From assembly GCA_019359355.1 (NCBI GenBank), contig JAHHHM010000002.1, forward strand, positions 186,001-250,000: 64,000 nucleotides of DNA. Reading direction: 5' to 3'. The DNA comes from Microcoleus vaginatus WJT46-NPBG5 (GTDB lineage: Bacteria > Cyanobacteriota > Cyanobacteriia > Cyanobacteriales > Oscillatoriaceae). Of this stretch, positions 56,842 to 64,000 are shown piece by piece. The translations under genes were made by a program, and so were the position numbers. The notes under the pieces are model-generated. The model ran no database searches. It was not told where the DNA came from and was given only the letters and a program-made list of their open reading frames with translations. How positions within the stretch are numbered: position 1 is the first letter of the stretch; the number at the start of each line of letters is the position of its first letter.

Positions 56842-57021
56842 ATGACCCAAGTTGTTCCCGGCGAAAATGAAGGAATTGACTCGGCTTTACGCCGGTTTAA
56901 ACGCCAAGTTTCCAGAGACGGAATTTTGGCAGATGTCAAAAGTCGTCGGCATTTTGAAACGCCCATAGAAAAACGCAAGCGCAAAGCCGTTGCCGCTCGA
57001 CGCAAGAGACGTTTCCGCTAA
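56842..57021 (+). CDS. rpsU: 30S ribosomal protein S21
   Basis: This 59-aa basic protein has AAGGAGA upstream of ATG 56842. [11 protein letters not shown] and [20 protein letters not shown] match S21, which sits near the anti-Shine-Dalgarno end of 16S rRNA. The downstream terminator suggests that rbp and rpsU share it. Confidence 0.95.
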   Translation: MTQVVPGENEGIDSALRRFKRQVSRDGILADVKSRRHFETPIEKRKRKAVAARRKRRFR

Positions 57022-57111
57022 ATCAAGTCGCTCTGCTTCGGAAACTGCACACTCGCTTCTTCCGAAGTAGTGGAAAGCTGATCCAGTTTGTGCTAATTAA
57101 ATCATATAGTT

Positions 57112-57153
57112 AAGGCGGGCATTACGATTGAGTAATGCCTGCTTTAATTTTAA
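57112..57153 (+). terminator. Intrinsic terminator of the rbp-rpsU unit
   Basis: AGGCGGGCATTAC and GTAATGCCTGCTT pair with wobble positions around GATTGA, followed by TAATTTT. Confidence 0.75.
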
Positions 57154-57335
57154 GTGTGAGGCGAACAGAGAGCGTCTAGCTTTCTAATTCCCACAAAATT
57201 TATGCGAGTTGCGCTGAGATGTTAGAGTCTTTGGGAGTAGAAGCCCCTAACCCGACAACTTCCTTCTCCCCGAAAGTATCCCTATGGGGAAGCGGGAAAG
57301 ATGGGGAGAAAGACTAAGAGGAATAGAATTCGAGA
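57154..57335. other. Intergenic region between terminator and the 57336 gene
   Basis: Downstream of the terminator no gene or repeat was seen. With 57022-57111 (which contains a small CTTCGGAA / TTCCGAAG hairpin) it completes the gap between rpsU and the next gene. Confidence 0.4.
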
Positions 57336-57686
57336 TTAAATGTTTTTGCCAAAGAGCGATTCAAATGTTTCCTGGAGTGATTTGACATCGGCAACTCTAG
57401 CGACTAAAAGATTTTCTTGACCGGCATCCTTCAAACGCTCCCGCCAATACTGAATTCGCTCAGAATTATTCATCCAGAAATCTATCACGGTGTCCACCAC
57501 GTCAGGTGTCTCCCAATCCAGATTTGGGGAAACCGTCTCAATGGATTCAATAAAAGCATCCAGCGTGCACTTATGAGTTCCCACATATTCCACACGCGGG
57601 CGCGGTTGTTGCTGCAAAATTTCTTGTTGTTGATTGAAGAAGTACAGAATGGGAGATACCCCTAGGATGTCGAATGTATAGCTCAT
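57336..57686 (-). CDS. Hypothetical protein, cyanobacterial type
   Basis: This 116-aa protein starts at ATG 57686 with AGGAG upstream. It has YTFDILGVSPILYFFNQQQE, EYVGTHKCTLDAFIESIE and FWMNNSERIQYWRERLKDAG. No membrane segment is seen. The family is not recognised by name but the clean start and composition support a real gene. Confidence 0.75.
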   Translation of the reverse strand: MSYTFDILGVSPILYFFNQQQEILQQQPRPRVEYVGTHKCTLDAFIESIETVSPNLDWETPDVVDTVIDFWMNNSERIQYWRERLKDAGQENLLVARVADVKSLQETFESLFGKNI

Positions 57687-58375
57687 AGCCAACTCCTAAA
57701 TGGTTTCTTGATTAATAATAGAATTGATACCATTTTGCAAAACAGCAGATGGTTATATTTATTACATCCGGAGAATTAAATATTGTTGCATAAGTTACAT
57801 TGCCTCACAGATGCCGATCTACTTGAGAGAATTCTCTAGAATTTACAAACAGTGGCTAGTAGCATAGGGATGAGCAGTAAAACCTGAAAGTAAAGTTTCA
57901 TCCTTTACCCTTTATTTTTAGCGCTTTTATCCTGGTTTCTAGCTTTAGATTAGTCGCAAATAGGCCAATTGTTTTAGCGACGCACCCGCTGATTGCCTCA
58001 ATGATATTGACTGAGTTTTGCTGAATTTGGTTTCATCTCCAGTCTGCAATATTTGCTTTCAAAAATTAATACAACTTTGGATAGAATTATCGTGATTACC
58101 TGCCTATTTAGAGCCGACATTAGCACTCCTTTGCCTCTTCTGCTAATCCTTCCCAGTAGAGAAGAAGTGACTAAGCATTGAATTGCTCTCTGCATCGTGA
58201 TTACCTGCCTATTTAGAGCCGGCATTAGCACTCCTTGCCCTCTTCTGCTAATCCTTCCCAGTAGAGAAGAAGTGACTAAGCATTGAATTGCTCTATGAAG
58301 GAGTGCAAGCGGGTATGTTCGCCTAAAATACAAATTCGATATGCGTTCGCTTACAATCTAAACTTTAAAATCGTA
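57687..58375. other. 689-bp intergenic region with a tandem duplication
   Basis: From 57687 to 58090 nothing is recognised. The rest is the tandem repeat listed next. A plus-strand promoter for the transporter should lie in the last 80 bases. Confidence 0.4.
58091..58300. repeat. Tandem duplication of a 105-bp unit
   Basis: CGTGATTACCTGCCTATTT starts at 58091 and again at 58196 (105 bp apart). The copies differ at few positions (CCGACATT versus CCGGCATT, and one base in TTTGCC/TTGCCC). The second copy ends near 58292 with AAGCATTGAATTGCTCT. It contains no ORF that I trust. Confidence 0.9.
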
Positions 58376-59317
58376 ATGATTCATTTGCCTGTCTGGCTAA
58401 CCGATGTCAAAGGAGAACTCGCAGCCCTGACTGCCGCATTGGTGTGGGCAGTCTCGTCTGTTGTCTACACTCGCGTTGGCCGGCACCTCCCACCACTAGA
58501 ATTAAATCTGAGTAAAGGCGTCATTGCGATCGCGCTGATTATCCTCACCTTAGTCGTGCGTGCAGTCGGGACAGGAAATCTCGCCTCAGTGATGCCGGCA
58601 ATCAATCCCTCTGCCTTCGCCCTGCTTACCCTCAGTGGCGCGTTGGGAATCGGCTTAGGAGATACCGCTTATTTCGCCGCCCTCACCTCAATTGGACCAC
58701 GACGGGCACTTTTACTGGAACAAACCCTTGCGCCCCCATTAGCCGCTATTCTCGCCCTGAGCTTTCTTCAGGAAACCCTCAGCGCCGGCGCTTGGTGTGG
58801 AATTTTATTAACCATTATTGGCGTCGCTTGGGTGATTGGCGAACGGGTAAACGGCGTGAATAGTGACCCAAGCCGCCTGCGTCAAGGCATTGGCTGGGCA
58901 TTGTTAGCAGCACTGTCACAGGCAATTGGAGCAGTTCTCTCCCGTGCAGCATTGGCGAATACGAGTATTAGTCCCTTGTGGAGTACGCTGATTCGGTTAG
59001 GCGCGGGAGTGCTGGCGCTGCTACTGTGGGTATTGCTCAGACGCCAGCGGCTGGAAATCTCAGAGAAATTGTTGCGATCGCAGCAGGTGTTGGGAGTGAT
59101 TGTGTTAACTGCCTTTGCCAGTACCTATTTAGGAATTTGGCTGCAACAAATTTCCTTAAAATTTGCGCCGGCAGGCATTGCCCAAACTCTCGGTGCTACA
59201 AGCCCCCTATTTGTGATTCCCCTAGCAATGTGGGTGGGAGAGTCGGTTAGCCTCCGGGCGATTTTCGGGGTTTTAGTCGCGCTGGTGGGTGTGGGGATCT
59301 TGTTTACCCTGCGCTAA
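58376..59317 (+). CDS. EamA-family (DMT) transporter
   Basis: This 313-aa protein is read from ATG 58376; an ATG at 58283 lies in the tandem repeat and adds 31 residues. It has ten membrane helices and two EamA halves (AALTAALVWAVSSVVY and RQGIGWALLAALSQAIGAVL). The blocks GALGIGLGDTAYFAAL and LGATSPLFVIPLAMWVG are typical. It probably exports a metabolite; the substrate is not predictable. Confidence 0.92.
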   Translation: MIHLPVWLTDVKGELAALTAALVWAVSSVVYTRVGRHLPPLELNLSKGVIAIALIILTLVVRAVGTGNLASVMPAINPSAFALLTLSGALGIGLGDTAYFAALTSIGPRRALLLEQTLAPPLAAILALSFLQETLSAGAWCGILLTIIGVAWVIGERVNGVNSDPSRLRQGIGWALLAALSQAIGAVLSRAALANTSISPLWSTLIRLGAGVLALLLWVLLRRQRLEISEKLLRSQQVLGVIVLTAFASTYLGIWLQQISLKFAPAGIAQTLGATSPLFVIPLAMWVGESVSLRAIFGVLVALVGVGILFTLR

Positions 59318-59326
59318 AAATAAACG

Positions 59327-59989
59327 TTAGCGTTTCAAGGCTAAGGTGAGTCCATCGGCAATGGGAACCAAACTCAGGGTGATTCGTTCGTCGTGGTGGA
59401 GTTTTTCGTTTAGCCTTCGGATGGCTTGGGTGCTGTTATCTTGAACTTGAGGATCGGCAACTCGCCCACCCCACAGGACGTTATCAATGGCAATTAAGCC
59501 GCCGGTGCGAACGAGTTGCATTGCTCGCTCATAGTAGGCATCATAGTTTTCTTTATCGGCGTCGATGAAGGCAAAATCAAAGGTGCCGGCTTCACCGGCT
59601 GCCAAAAGGTTATCTAGAGTTTGGAGTGCCGGTGCCAGTTTTAAATCAATTTTTTCCGCCACACCGGCTTCCTGCCAGTAGCGACGGGCGATGGTGGTAT
59701 ATTCTTCACTCACATCGCAAGCAATAATCTTGCCATCCGGGGGAAGTGCCAAGGCGACGCACAGGGAACTATAGCCGGTGAAAACGCCTATTTCCAAAGT
59801 TTTTTTCGCCCCGCTCAGCTGCACGAGAAGTGCCATAAACTGACCTTGTTCTGGTGAAATTTGCATCATGGCATAGGGATGATTGGCAGTTTCTTCTCGC
59901 AGCCGGTGGAGGATGCCGGTTTCTCGCAAGGAAGCCGATAATAAATAATCGTAGATGCGACCGCTGAGGCCAAGGGTTTGCTTAGACAT
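59327..59989 (-). CDS. SAM-dependent O-methyltransferase (family 3)
   Basis: This 220-aa protein starts at ATG 59989; an upstream start at 60016 adds nine residues. The blocks KTLEIGVFTGYSSL, IACDVSEEYTTIARRYW, FDFAFIDADKENYDAYYE and IAIDNVLWGGRVADP are characteristic of class III O-methyltransferases (caffeoyl-CoA/catechol type), including the metal-binding Asp. It methylates a catechol-like substrate. It lies 9 bp from the convergent EamA gene. Confidence 0.93.
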   Translation of the reverse strand: MSKQTLGLSGRIYDYLLSASLRETGILHRLREETANHPYAMMQISPEQGQFMALLVQLSGAKKTLEIGVFTGYSSLCVALALPPDGKIIACDVSEEYTTIARRYWQEAGVAEKIDLKLAPALQTLDNLLAAGEAGTFDFAFIDADKENYDAYYERAMQLVRTGGLIAIDNVLWGGRVADPQVQDNSTQAIRRLNEKLHHDERITLSLVPIADGLTLALKR

Positions 59990-60209
59990 TGTTAATTTGA
60001 GAAGTAGAGTTGCCAAAGCCTATCCTAGCGCCGGCAGTGTTTAAACCTCGCGCTAATCGGGAAAGTCCTCAAAGTTTAGACATTAGGGTTGTGAGCCGGT
60101 TGTAATTGACTTTAGCGATTAGCCAAAATATTGATTTCTGGTTGGGTTTGCCGGCTTAACGAGAATGCTGAAAGATGTCAGATCGAAAAAACAAAAGAGA
60201 GGAAAACAG

Positions 60210-60629
60210 ATGCTCAAACTCATTTTGACCGCAATTTTGATAACACTGCTGAGTGCTTGTCAGGCAGTTGGCCCTGGCCCCGGTATTGATTTAGTCGAGC
60301 AAGCAATCACAATGCAGGTCAACCAAACTCAACAGCAATTGGTGCGGCAATTGGGGCTTTCTCAGCCACCAGAATTAGAAATTACTCGCATTGGAGTTAA
60401 GAAGCGAGAACCGCTGGTGATTGAAGATTTACAGGCGTTTCGACTTCGCGGAAATTATGATTTAAAAATTAAGTTGCCGGCTAAAGAGAACGTTCAGCGA
60501 AATAAACCCTTTGATGTATATTTGCAACGTCAGCAACAAGCTCAAACTTGGCGCTTAGCAATTCCTGCCGGCAATGAGAATCAGCAAAAATGGACAACTT
60601 ATTTAATTGAGCCGGTGGGTTATCGGTAG
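60210..60629 (+). CDS. Small hypothetical lipoprotein
   Basis: This 139-aa protein starts at ATG 60210 with GAGAGGAAAA upstream. It has a lipoprotein signal (LILTAILITLLSAC). The mature part has VEQAITMQVNQTQQQLVRQL and a beta-rich C-terminal half (FRLRGNYDLKIKLPAKEN). The family is not recognised. It is probably membrane-anchored on the periplasmic side. Confidence 0.8.
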   Translation: MLKLILTAILITLLSACQAVGPGPGIDLVEQAITMQVNQTQQQLVRQLGLSQPPELEITRIGVKKREPLVIEDLQAFRLRGNYDLKIKLPAKENVQRNKPFDVYLQRQQQAQTWRLAIPAGNENQQKWTTYLIEPVGYR

Positions 60630-60892
60630 AGATCGGTCAACGTTTCAAAATTGTGATGATGCCGATGGCGTATCCATTGGATGGCGAAGCAGATGGTGGA
60701 AGCACATACGGCATAACGTTAAACAAAGTTTATAAAATCAGATAGCCGGTTAATTCAGTGTTATAACAAGTAGGACAGAACCTTTTTGTTAAAGTTGGTA
60801 TCTTTGTTGGATAAAACTTAACAGATGCTCCTCCAGTTCTGGCCAACAAGCTCTTGTCTCGATAAATCGTCATTAAGCAAGTGGAAATTGAC

Positions 60893-62317
60893 ATGACGCT
60901 AGATTTACGGAAATTTTCTCAAGCAACTAATCCCAGCAAAATATTGGCTGTGGAAAATGAGGAAGATCGAAAATATTATATTGATTTTTCTTCGGTTCGA
61001 GGTGGCAATATCATTGAAGAATTGAAGGAAAATATCACATATTTCTCTCCTGATGAGCGTACTTGCGAACTCTTTACCGGCCATATTGGGTGTGGCAAGT
61101 CTACAGAATTACGTCGGCTAGAAGCGGAATTGAAGAAAGAAGAATTTCATGTAGTTTATTTTGAGTCATCTCAAGACTTAGAGATGGGGGATGTTGATAT
61201 CGGTGATATTTTATTAGCAATTGCTCGCCGAGTCAGCGAAAGTTTAAATAGCCTAGAAAAAATTGCAATGGGTGAACCCACAAGTCTCAACAGCTTACTC
61301 AAAGGCGCTGCCAAACTCTTGCAAACAGAATTAGAAGTTTCTGCAGAGGCATCTGTTCCCGGTTTGGGTAAAGTTGCGGCAAGCACTGAGGGAAAATTTT
61401 CGTTGGAAGCCGGCATTCCTGGACTCGGCAAAGTCACAGCAAGTGAGAAAGAAGGACTCTCACTCGTAGCGCTAGGGATTGGAACGATTACAGCAAAAGC
61501 AAAAAATAGCCCTGAACTGCGAAGTAAATTAAGAGAGTATTTAGAGCCGCGAACAAAGGGGATTATAGACGCAATTAATGAGGAACTACTTGAACCGGCA
61601 AAAAATAAACTGCAACAACGCGGCAAAAAAGGACTGGTTGTCATTGTTGATAATCTTGACCGGGTGGAAAGTGTTCCGAAGCCTTGGGGACGAACTCAGC
61701 CAGAATATTTATTTGTAGATCGGGGTGAGCAGTTAAGCCAATTGAATTGTCATGTGATTTATACGATCCCCCTGGCTTTGCTGTTCTCAAATGAGTTGAG
61801 CCGGTTAACCAGTCGATTTGGAGTAGATCCGAAGGTTTTACCAATGGTGCCGGTGCAGTTACGAGATGGTAGCGAATGTGCTGAAGGAATGGCACTTCTG
61901 CGACAGATGGTGTTAGCGAGAGCTTTCCCGGATGTAGCTCCAGAACAGCGCCTAGAGTTAATTCTAGAAGTTTTTGATCGTCCTGAAACCTTAGATCGAC
62001 TTTGCCGTGCTAGTGGGGGTCATGTGCGAGAACTACTCAGACTTTTAAATGATTGGATCAAGAAAGATCGAAAGCTGCCACTGTCTATTGAGGGATTGGA
62101 AAATGTAATTCGTTCCCGTCGCAATCAACTGAGTTTAGCAATCACCGATGATGAATGGGAATTTTTGCGCCAGGTGCGAGAGCGAAAACAGGTGAGCGGA
62201 GATGAAGGATATCAAGTTTTGATCCGTAGTATGTTCGTGTATGAGTACCGTGATGACGAAGGTTCTTGGTTTAATATTAATCCAATTTTGGCAGAAGCGG
62301 GAGCGTTTAAATCATGA
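60893..62317 (+). CDS. P-loop AAA-type ATPase, first gene of a two-gene NTPase unit
   Basis: This 474-aa protein starts at ATG 60893 (GTG 60881 adds four). Walker A is FTGHIGCGKSTELRR (about 65) and Walker B VVIVDNLDRVES (about 245). The first 60 residues form a lead-in domain. Residues about 155-190 hold an internal repeat (PGLGKVAAS, then PGLGKVTAS). The C-terminal region (about 330-470) is helical, like a lid plus winged-helix. The stop overlaps the next gene's start. It looks like the ATPase of a STAND-type pair. Confidence 0.85.
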   Translation: MTLDLRKFSQATNPSKILAVENEEDRKYYIDFSSVRGGNIIEELKENITYFSPDERTCELFTGHIGCGKSTELRRLEAELKKEEFHVVYFESSQDLEMGDVDIGDILLAIARRVSESLNSLEKIAMGEPTSLNSLLKGAAKLLQTELEVSAEASVPGLGKVAASTEGKFSLEAGIPGLGKVTASEKEGLSLVALGIGTITAKAKNSPELRSKLREYLEPRTKGIIDAINEELLEPAKNKLQQRGKKGLVVIVDNLDRVESVPKPWGRTQPEYLFVDRGEQLSQLNCHVIYTIPLALLFSNELSRLTSRFGVDPKVLPMVPVQLRDGSECAEGMALLRQMVLARAFPDVAPEQRLELILEVFDRPETLDRLCRASGGHVRELLRLLNDWIKKDRKLPLSIEGLENVIRSRRNQLSLAITDDEWEFLRQVRERKQVSGDEGYQVLIRSMFVYEYRDDEGSWFNINPILAEAGAFKS

Positions 62318-64000
62318 GTGAGTTACCCGAACTGAATGATTACAACCGAAGTGCCTTGCAGGAACTACTGTGGGCAATTGAGGAGCCGGCAAGACAGTTT
62401 TTACTAATTTTAGCACATTGTAATTCTGTTAGCTTGCGAAAAAGTTTGCTCCAACATCTGCGAGAACTTTCCTCTTTGGAAATTACAGAAGTTGTTTTGA
62501 ATCCGTCTACAACTACACTCTACACAAGTATTCAATGTGCCTTAGTTAAAGAGCTTCCACAGGCTGTGATGGTATGTGGATTTGAATCAGTCAGCGCCCT
62601 TCAACCTCTGCTGGCGAGTGCTAATAATGTCAGGGAAGAATTTCGTAATAATTTTAAATTTACCTTAGTTTGGTGGGTGACAGATGAGGTAATGCAAACG
62701 CTGATTCGGGTAGCGCCAGATTTTCAGAGTTGGGCAACGACTGTTAATTTTGAAGTTCCTACGCAGGATTTAATTGATATCATCAAGCTAACGGCTGATG
62801 AGGTTTTTGCAAAAGTTTTAGAGGCGGGTTCTGGCATATTTCTAGATAATGCCGCGCTTAATCTGGAAATGGGTTCCCCACGCCGCACTGAATTAGAGTC
62901 TGCACAGCGTGAACTGCAAAGTCGTGATATCCGTTTAGAAACGGAATTAGAAGCCGCGCTGGAATTTGTCTTAGGTCGAGGCATTAGTAACTCAATGGAA
63001 CAGTCTCGGCCACATTACGAGCGCAGTTTAGCACTTTGGGAGCAAACCGCTAACCCAGAGCGATGTGGATGTGTGCTGTACAGTCTGGGTTTGTGGTGGC
63101 GCACTTATGCTGAAAAACATCGCGCAGAGTATAAGGCAGCTTGTAATCAAGCAAAGAATTATTTTCAGCGCTCTATCAGGGTTTTTGAGCAAGCGAATCG
63201 GGCAGACTTAGCCGCAAAGTTTATCAATGCGCTAGGAGAAACACTGCAACGACTAGATAAATGGGCTGCGTTAGAAGCCGTTGCCCAAAAAGCAATTGCC
63301 CTGCATGAAACCTATAAATATTCCTTCCGATTAGCACAAGCTTATGGCTTTCTTGCTGAGGTAGAAATCGCAAACAATGCGTGGGAGAAAGCCCAGCAAT
63401 ATGCTCAAACAGCACTCGACATTATGAAAGGTGCTGCAGCCGCTGTCTCAACTTTAATGTCTTCTGAGCAAAGTGCGAGATTAGACTGGGAACGCTCCTA
63501 TCATCAGGGGTGGTATTTATTATCTTTAGCTACAGCCCAAGAGAGGCTTGGAAACATTAAAGAATCACTTGAAAACTTGGAAACAGCTAGAGGAGAAACT
63601 AAACCTCAGTATGATCCAGAGCTTTACATTCACATTTTAGAAAATTTACGAAATAGATATTTTAAAGAAAGTCAATACTTAACAGCCTTTCATTTTAAGC
63701 AGGAACAGCGCTCTATTGAACAACAGTTTCGGTTTCGTGCGTTCATTGGGGCAGGCCGGCTACAGCCCAAACAAGAAGTAACGAACCCGGCTTTATCTCT
63801 TGTCAATCAGCAAGATCCAGCAACGCAAGAAATAGCGGTATCTGGCCGGCAACAGGATATTAATCGTTTAATTGAGCGCATAGGCCGGCATGATCATAAA
63901 CTCACTATTCTTCACGGACAGTCAGGGGTCGGCAAAAGTTCTCTCGTACAGGCCGGCTTAATTCCTGCATTAAAAAAGAGAGTAATCGATACTCGTAATG
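62314..64000 (+). CDS. STAND-type NTPase with helical/TPR region (partial)
   Basis: The frame is open from ATG 62314 to the window edge (562 codons; the C-terminus is outside). Residues about 20-170 resemble an inactive ATPase-like module (FLLILAHCNSVSLRKSLL, then TLVWWVTDEVMQTLIRVAPD). Residues about 230-480 are TPR-like helices. At about 535 a STAND-type P-loop begins: ILHGQSGVGKSSLVQAGLIP. It overlaps the ATPase gene by ATGA, so the two are co-translated. The general layout (inactive module, TPR, NTPase) matches signal-transducing ATPases used in NLR-like systems; the missing C-terminus would give the sensor domain. Confidence 0.85.
   Translation, partial: MSELPELNDYNRSALQELLWAIEEPARQFLLILAHCNSVSLRKSLLQHLRELSSLEITEVVLNPSTTTLYTSIQCALVKELPQAVMVCGFESVSALQPLLASANNVREEFRNNFKFTLVWWVTDEVMQTLIRVAPDFQSWATTVNFEVPTQDLIDIIKLTADEVFAKVLEAGSGIFLDNAALNLEMGSPRRTELESAQRELQSRDIRLETELEAALEFVLGRGISNSMEQSRPHYERSLALWEQTANPERCGCVLYSLGLWWRTYAEKHRAEYKAACNQAKNYFQRSIRVFEQANRADLAAKFINALGETLQRLDKWAALEAVAQKAIALHETYKYSFRLAQAYGFLAEVEIANNAWEKAQQYAQTALDIMKGAAAAVSTLMSSEQSARLDWERSYHQGWYLLSLATAQERLGNIKESLENLETARGETKPQYDPELYIHILENLRNRYFKESQYLTAFHFKQEQRSIEQQFRFRAFIGAGRLQPKQEVTNPALSLVNQQDPATQEIAVSGRQQDINRLIERIGRHDHKLTILHGQSGVGKSSLVQAGLIPALKKRVIDTRN

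Noticed and set aside
57998-58333. 111-codon minus-strand ORF over the 105-bp tandem repeat
   Set aside because: The product is just the repeat read twice, with no ribosome site.
1-64000. tRNA, rRNA or prophage genes
   Set aside because: I checked intergenic stretches for cloverleaf-like sequences and phage genes and recognised none.

Overview
The window reads as chromosomal DNA of a cyanobacterium, most likely a filamentous one. Marker families are an RbpA1-type RRM protein followed directly by rpsU, a COP23-type protein, DUF1995 and DUF4330 proteins, PRC-barrel/DUF2382 proteins, a heptanucleotide tandem repeat of the cyanobacterial STRR kind, scattered HIP1 octamers (GCGATCGC, e.g. near 8297, 20589, 40669, 58526) and a very frequent GCCGGC hexamer. 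No phage, plasmid or intact insertion-sequence genes were seen, and no rRNA, tRNA or CRISPR array.

Layout. 1-7.7 kb (minus strand): three neighbouring genes share the same N-terminal membrane-anchor and coiled-coil module but carry different C-terminal parts: degenerate PLD plus TPR (over 1,443 aa, runs off the left edge), degenerate PLD alone, and a seven-blade WD40 propeller. I see this as the most novel-looking system here. 8-11.5 kb: MgtE magnesium channel, then a divergent MscS channel with a cyclic-nucleotide-binding tail. 11.8-12.7 kb: a decayed response regulator, then a clear promoter overlapped by two inverted repeats. 12.7-16.3 kb: two paralogous coiled-coil proteins and an M48 metalloprotease. 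16.3-22 kb: CrcB, DUF4330, secreted M48 protease, PPP-type phosphatase, DUF1995, cysteine desulfurase and a zinc-binding protein.

22.4-34.8 kb: a lipoprotein nuclease (two HKD motifs, EF-hand loop, ComEA-like HhH), a peptidoglycan-binding protein, small unknown genes, a TPR-CHAT protein with nearly identical repeats, two unknown envelope proteins and a sugar-nucleotide epimerase. 35-37 kb: purD, then a 157-bp tandem array in which every unit ends in an intrinsic terminator. 37-42 kb: three DUF2382 paralogues, KDPG aldolase and an L,D-transpeptidase. 42.1-46.2 kb: an overlapping MBOAT / SGNH-like / Hsp70-like operon, probably for polysaccharide O-acylation. 46.2-46.44 kb: a probable structured small RNA.

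47-60.6 kb: membrane proteins, two methyltransferases, COP23, EI24, spermidine synthase, a class III adenylate cyclase, aldo/keto reductase, polysaccharide deacetylase, the rbp-rpsU operon, a DMT transporter and a small lipoprotein. 60.9-64 kb: an overlapping pair of P-loop ATPase and STAND-type NTPase genes running off the right edge, of the kind found in NLR-like signalling or conflict systems.

Genes work together in a few visible units: WD40+PLD (9-bp gap), MBOAT/SGNH/Hsp70 (overlapping), rbp/rpsU, two unknown genes 2 bp apart at 26.2-27.2 kb, and the terminal ATPase pair (ATGA overlap). The adenylate cyclase and the cyclic-nucleotide-binding MscS channel could act in one cAMP pathway, but they are 42 kb apart. 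All functions are read from motifs by eye; no database search was run.
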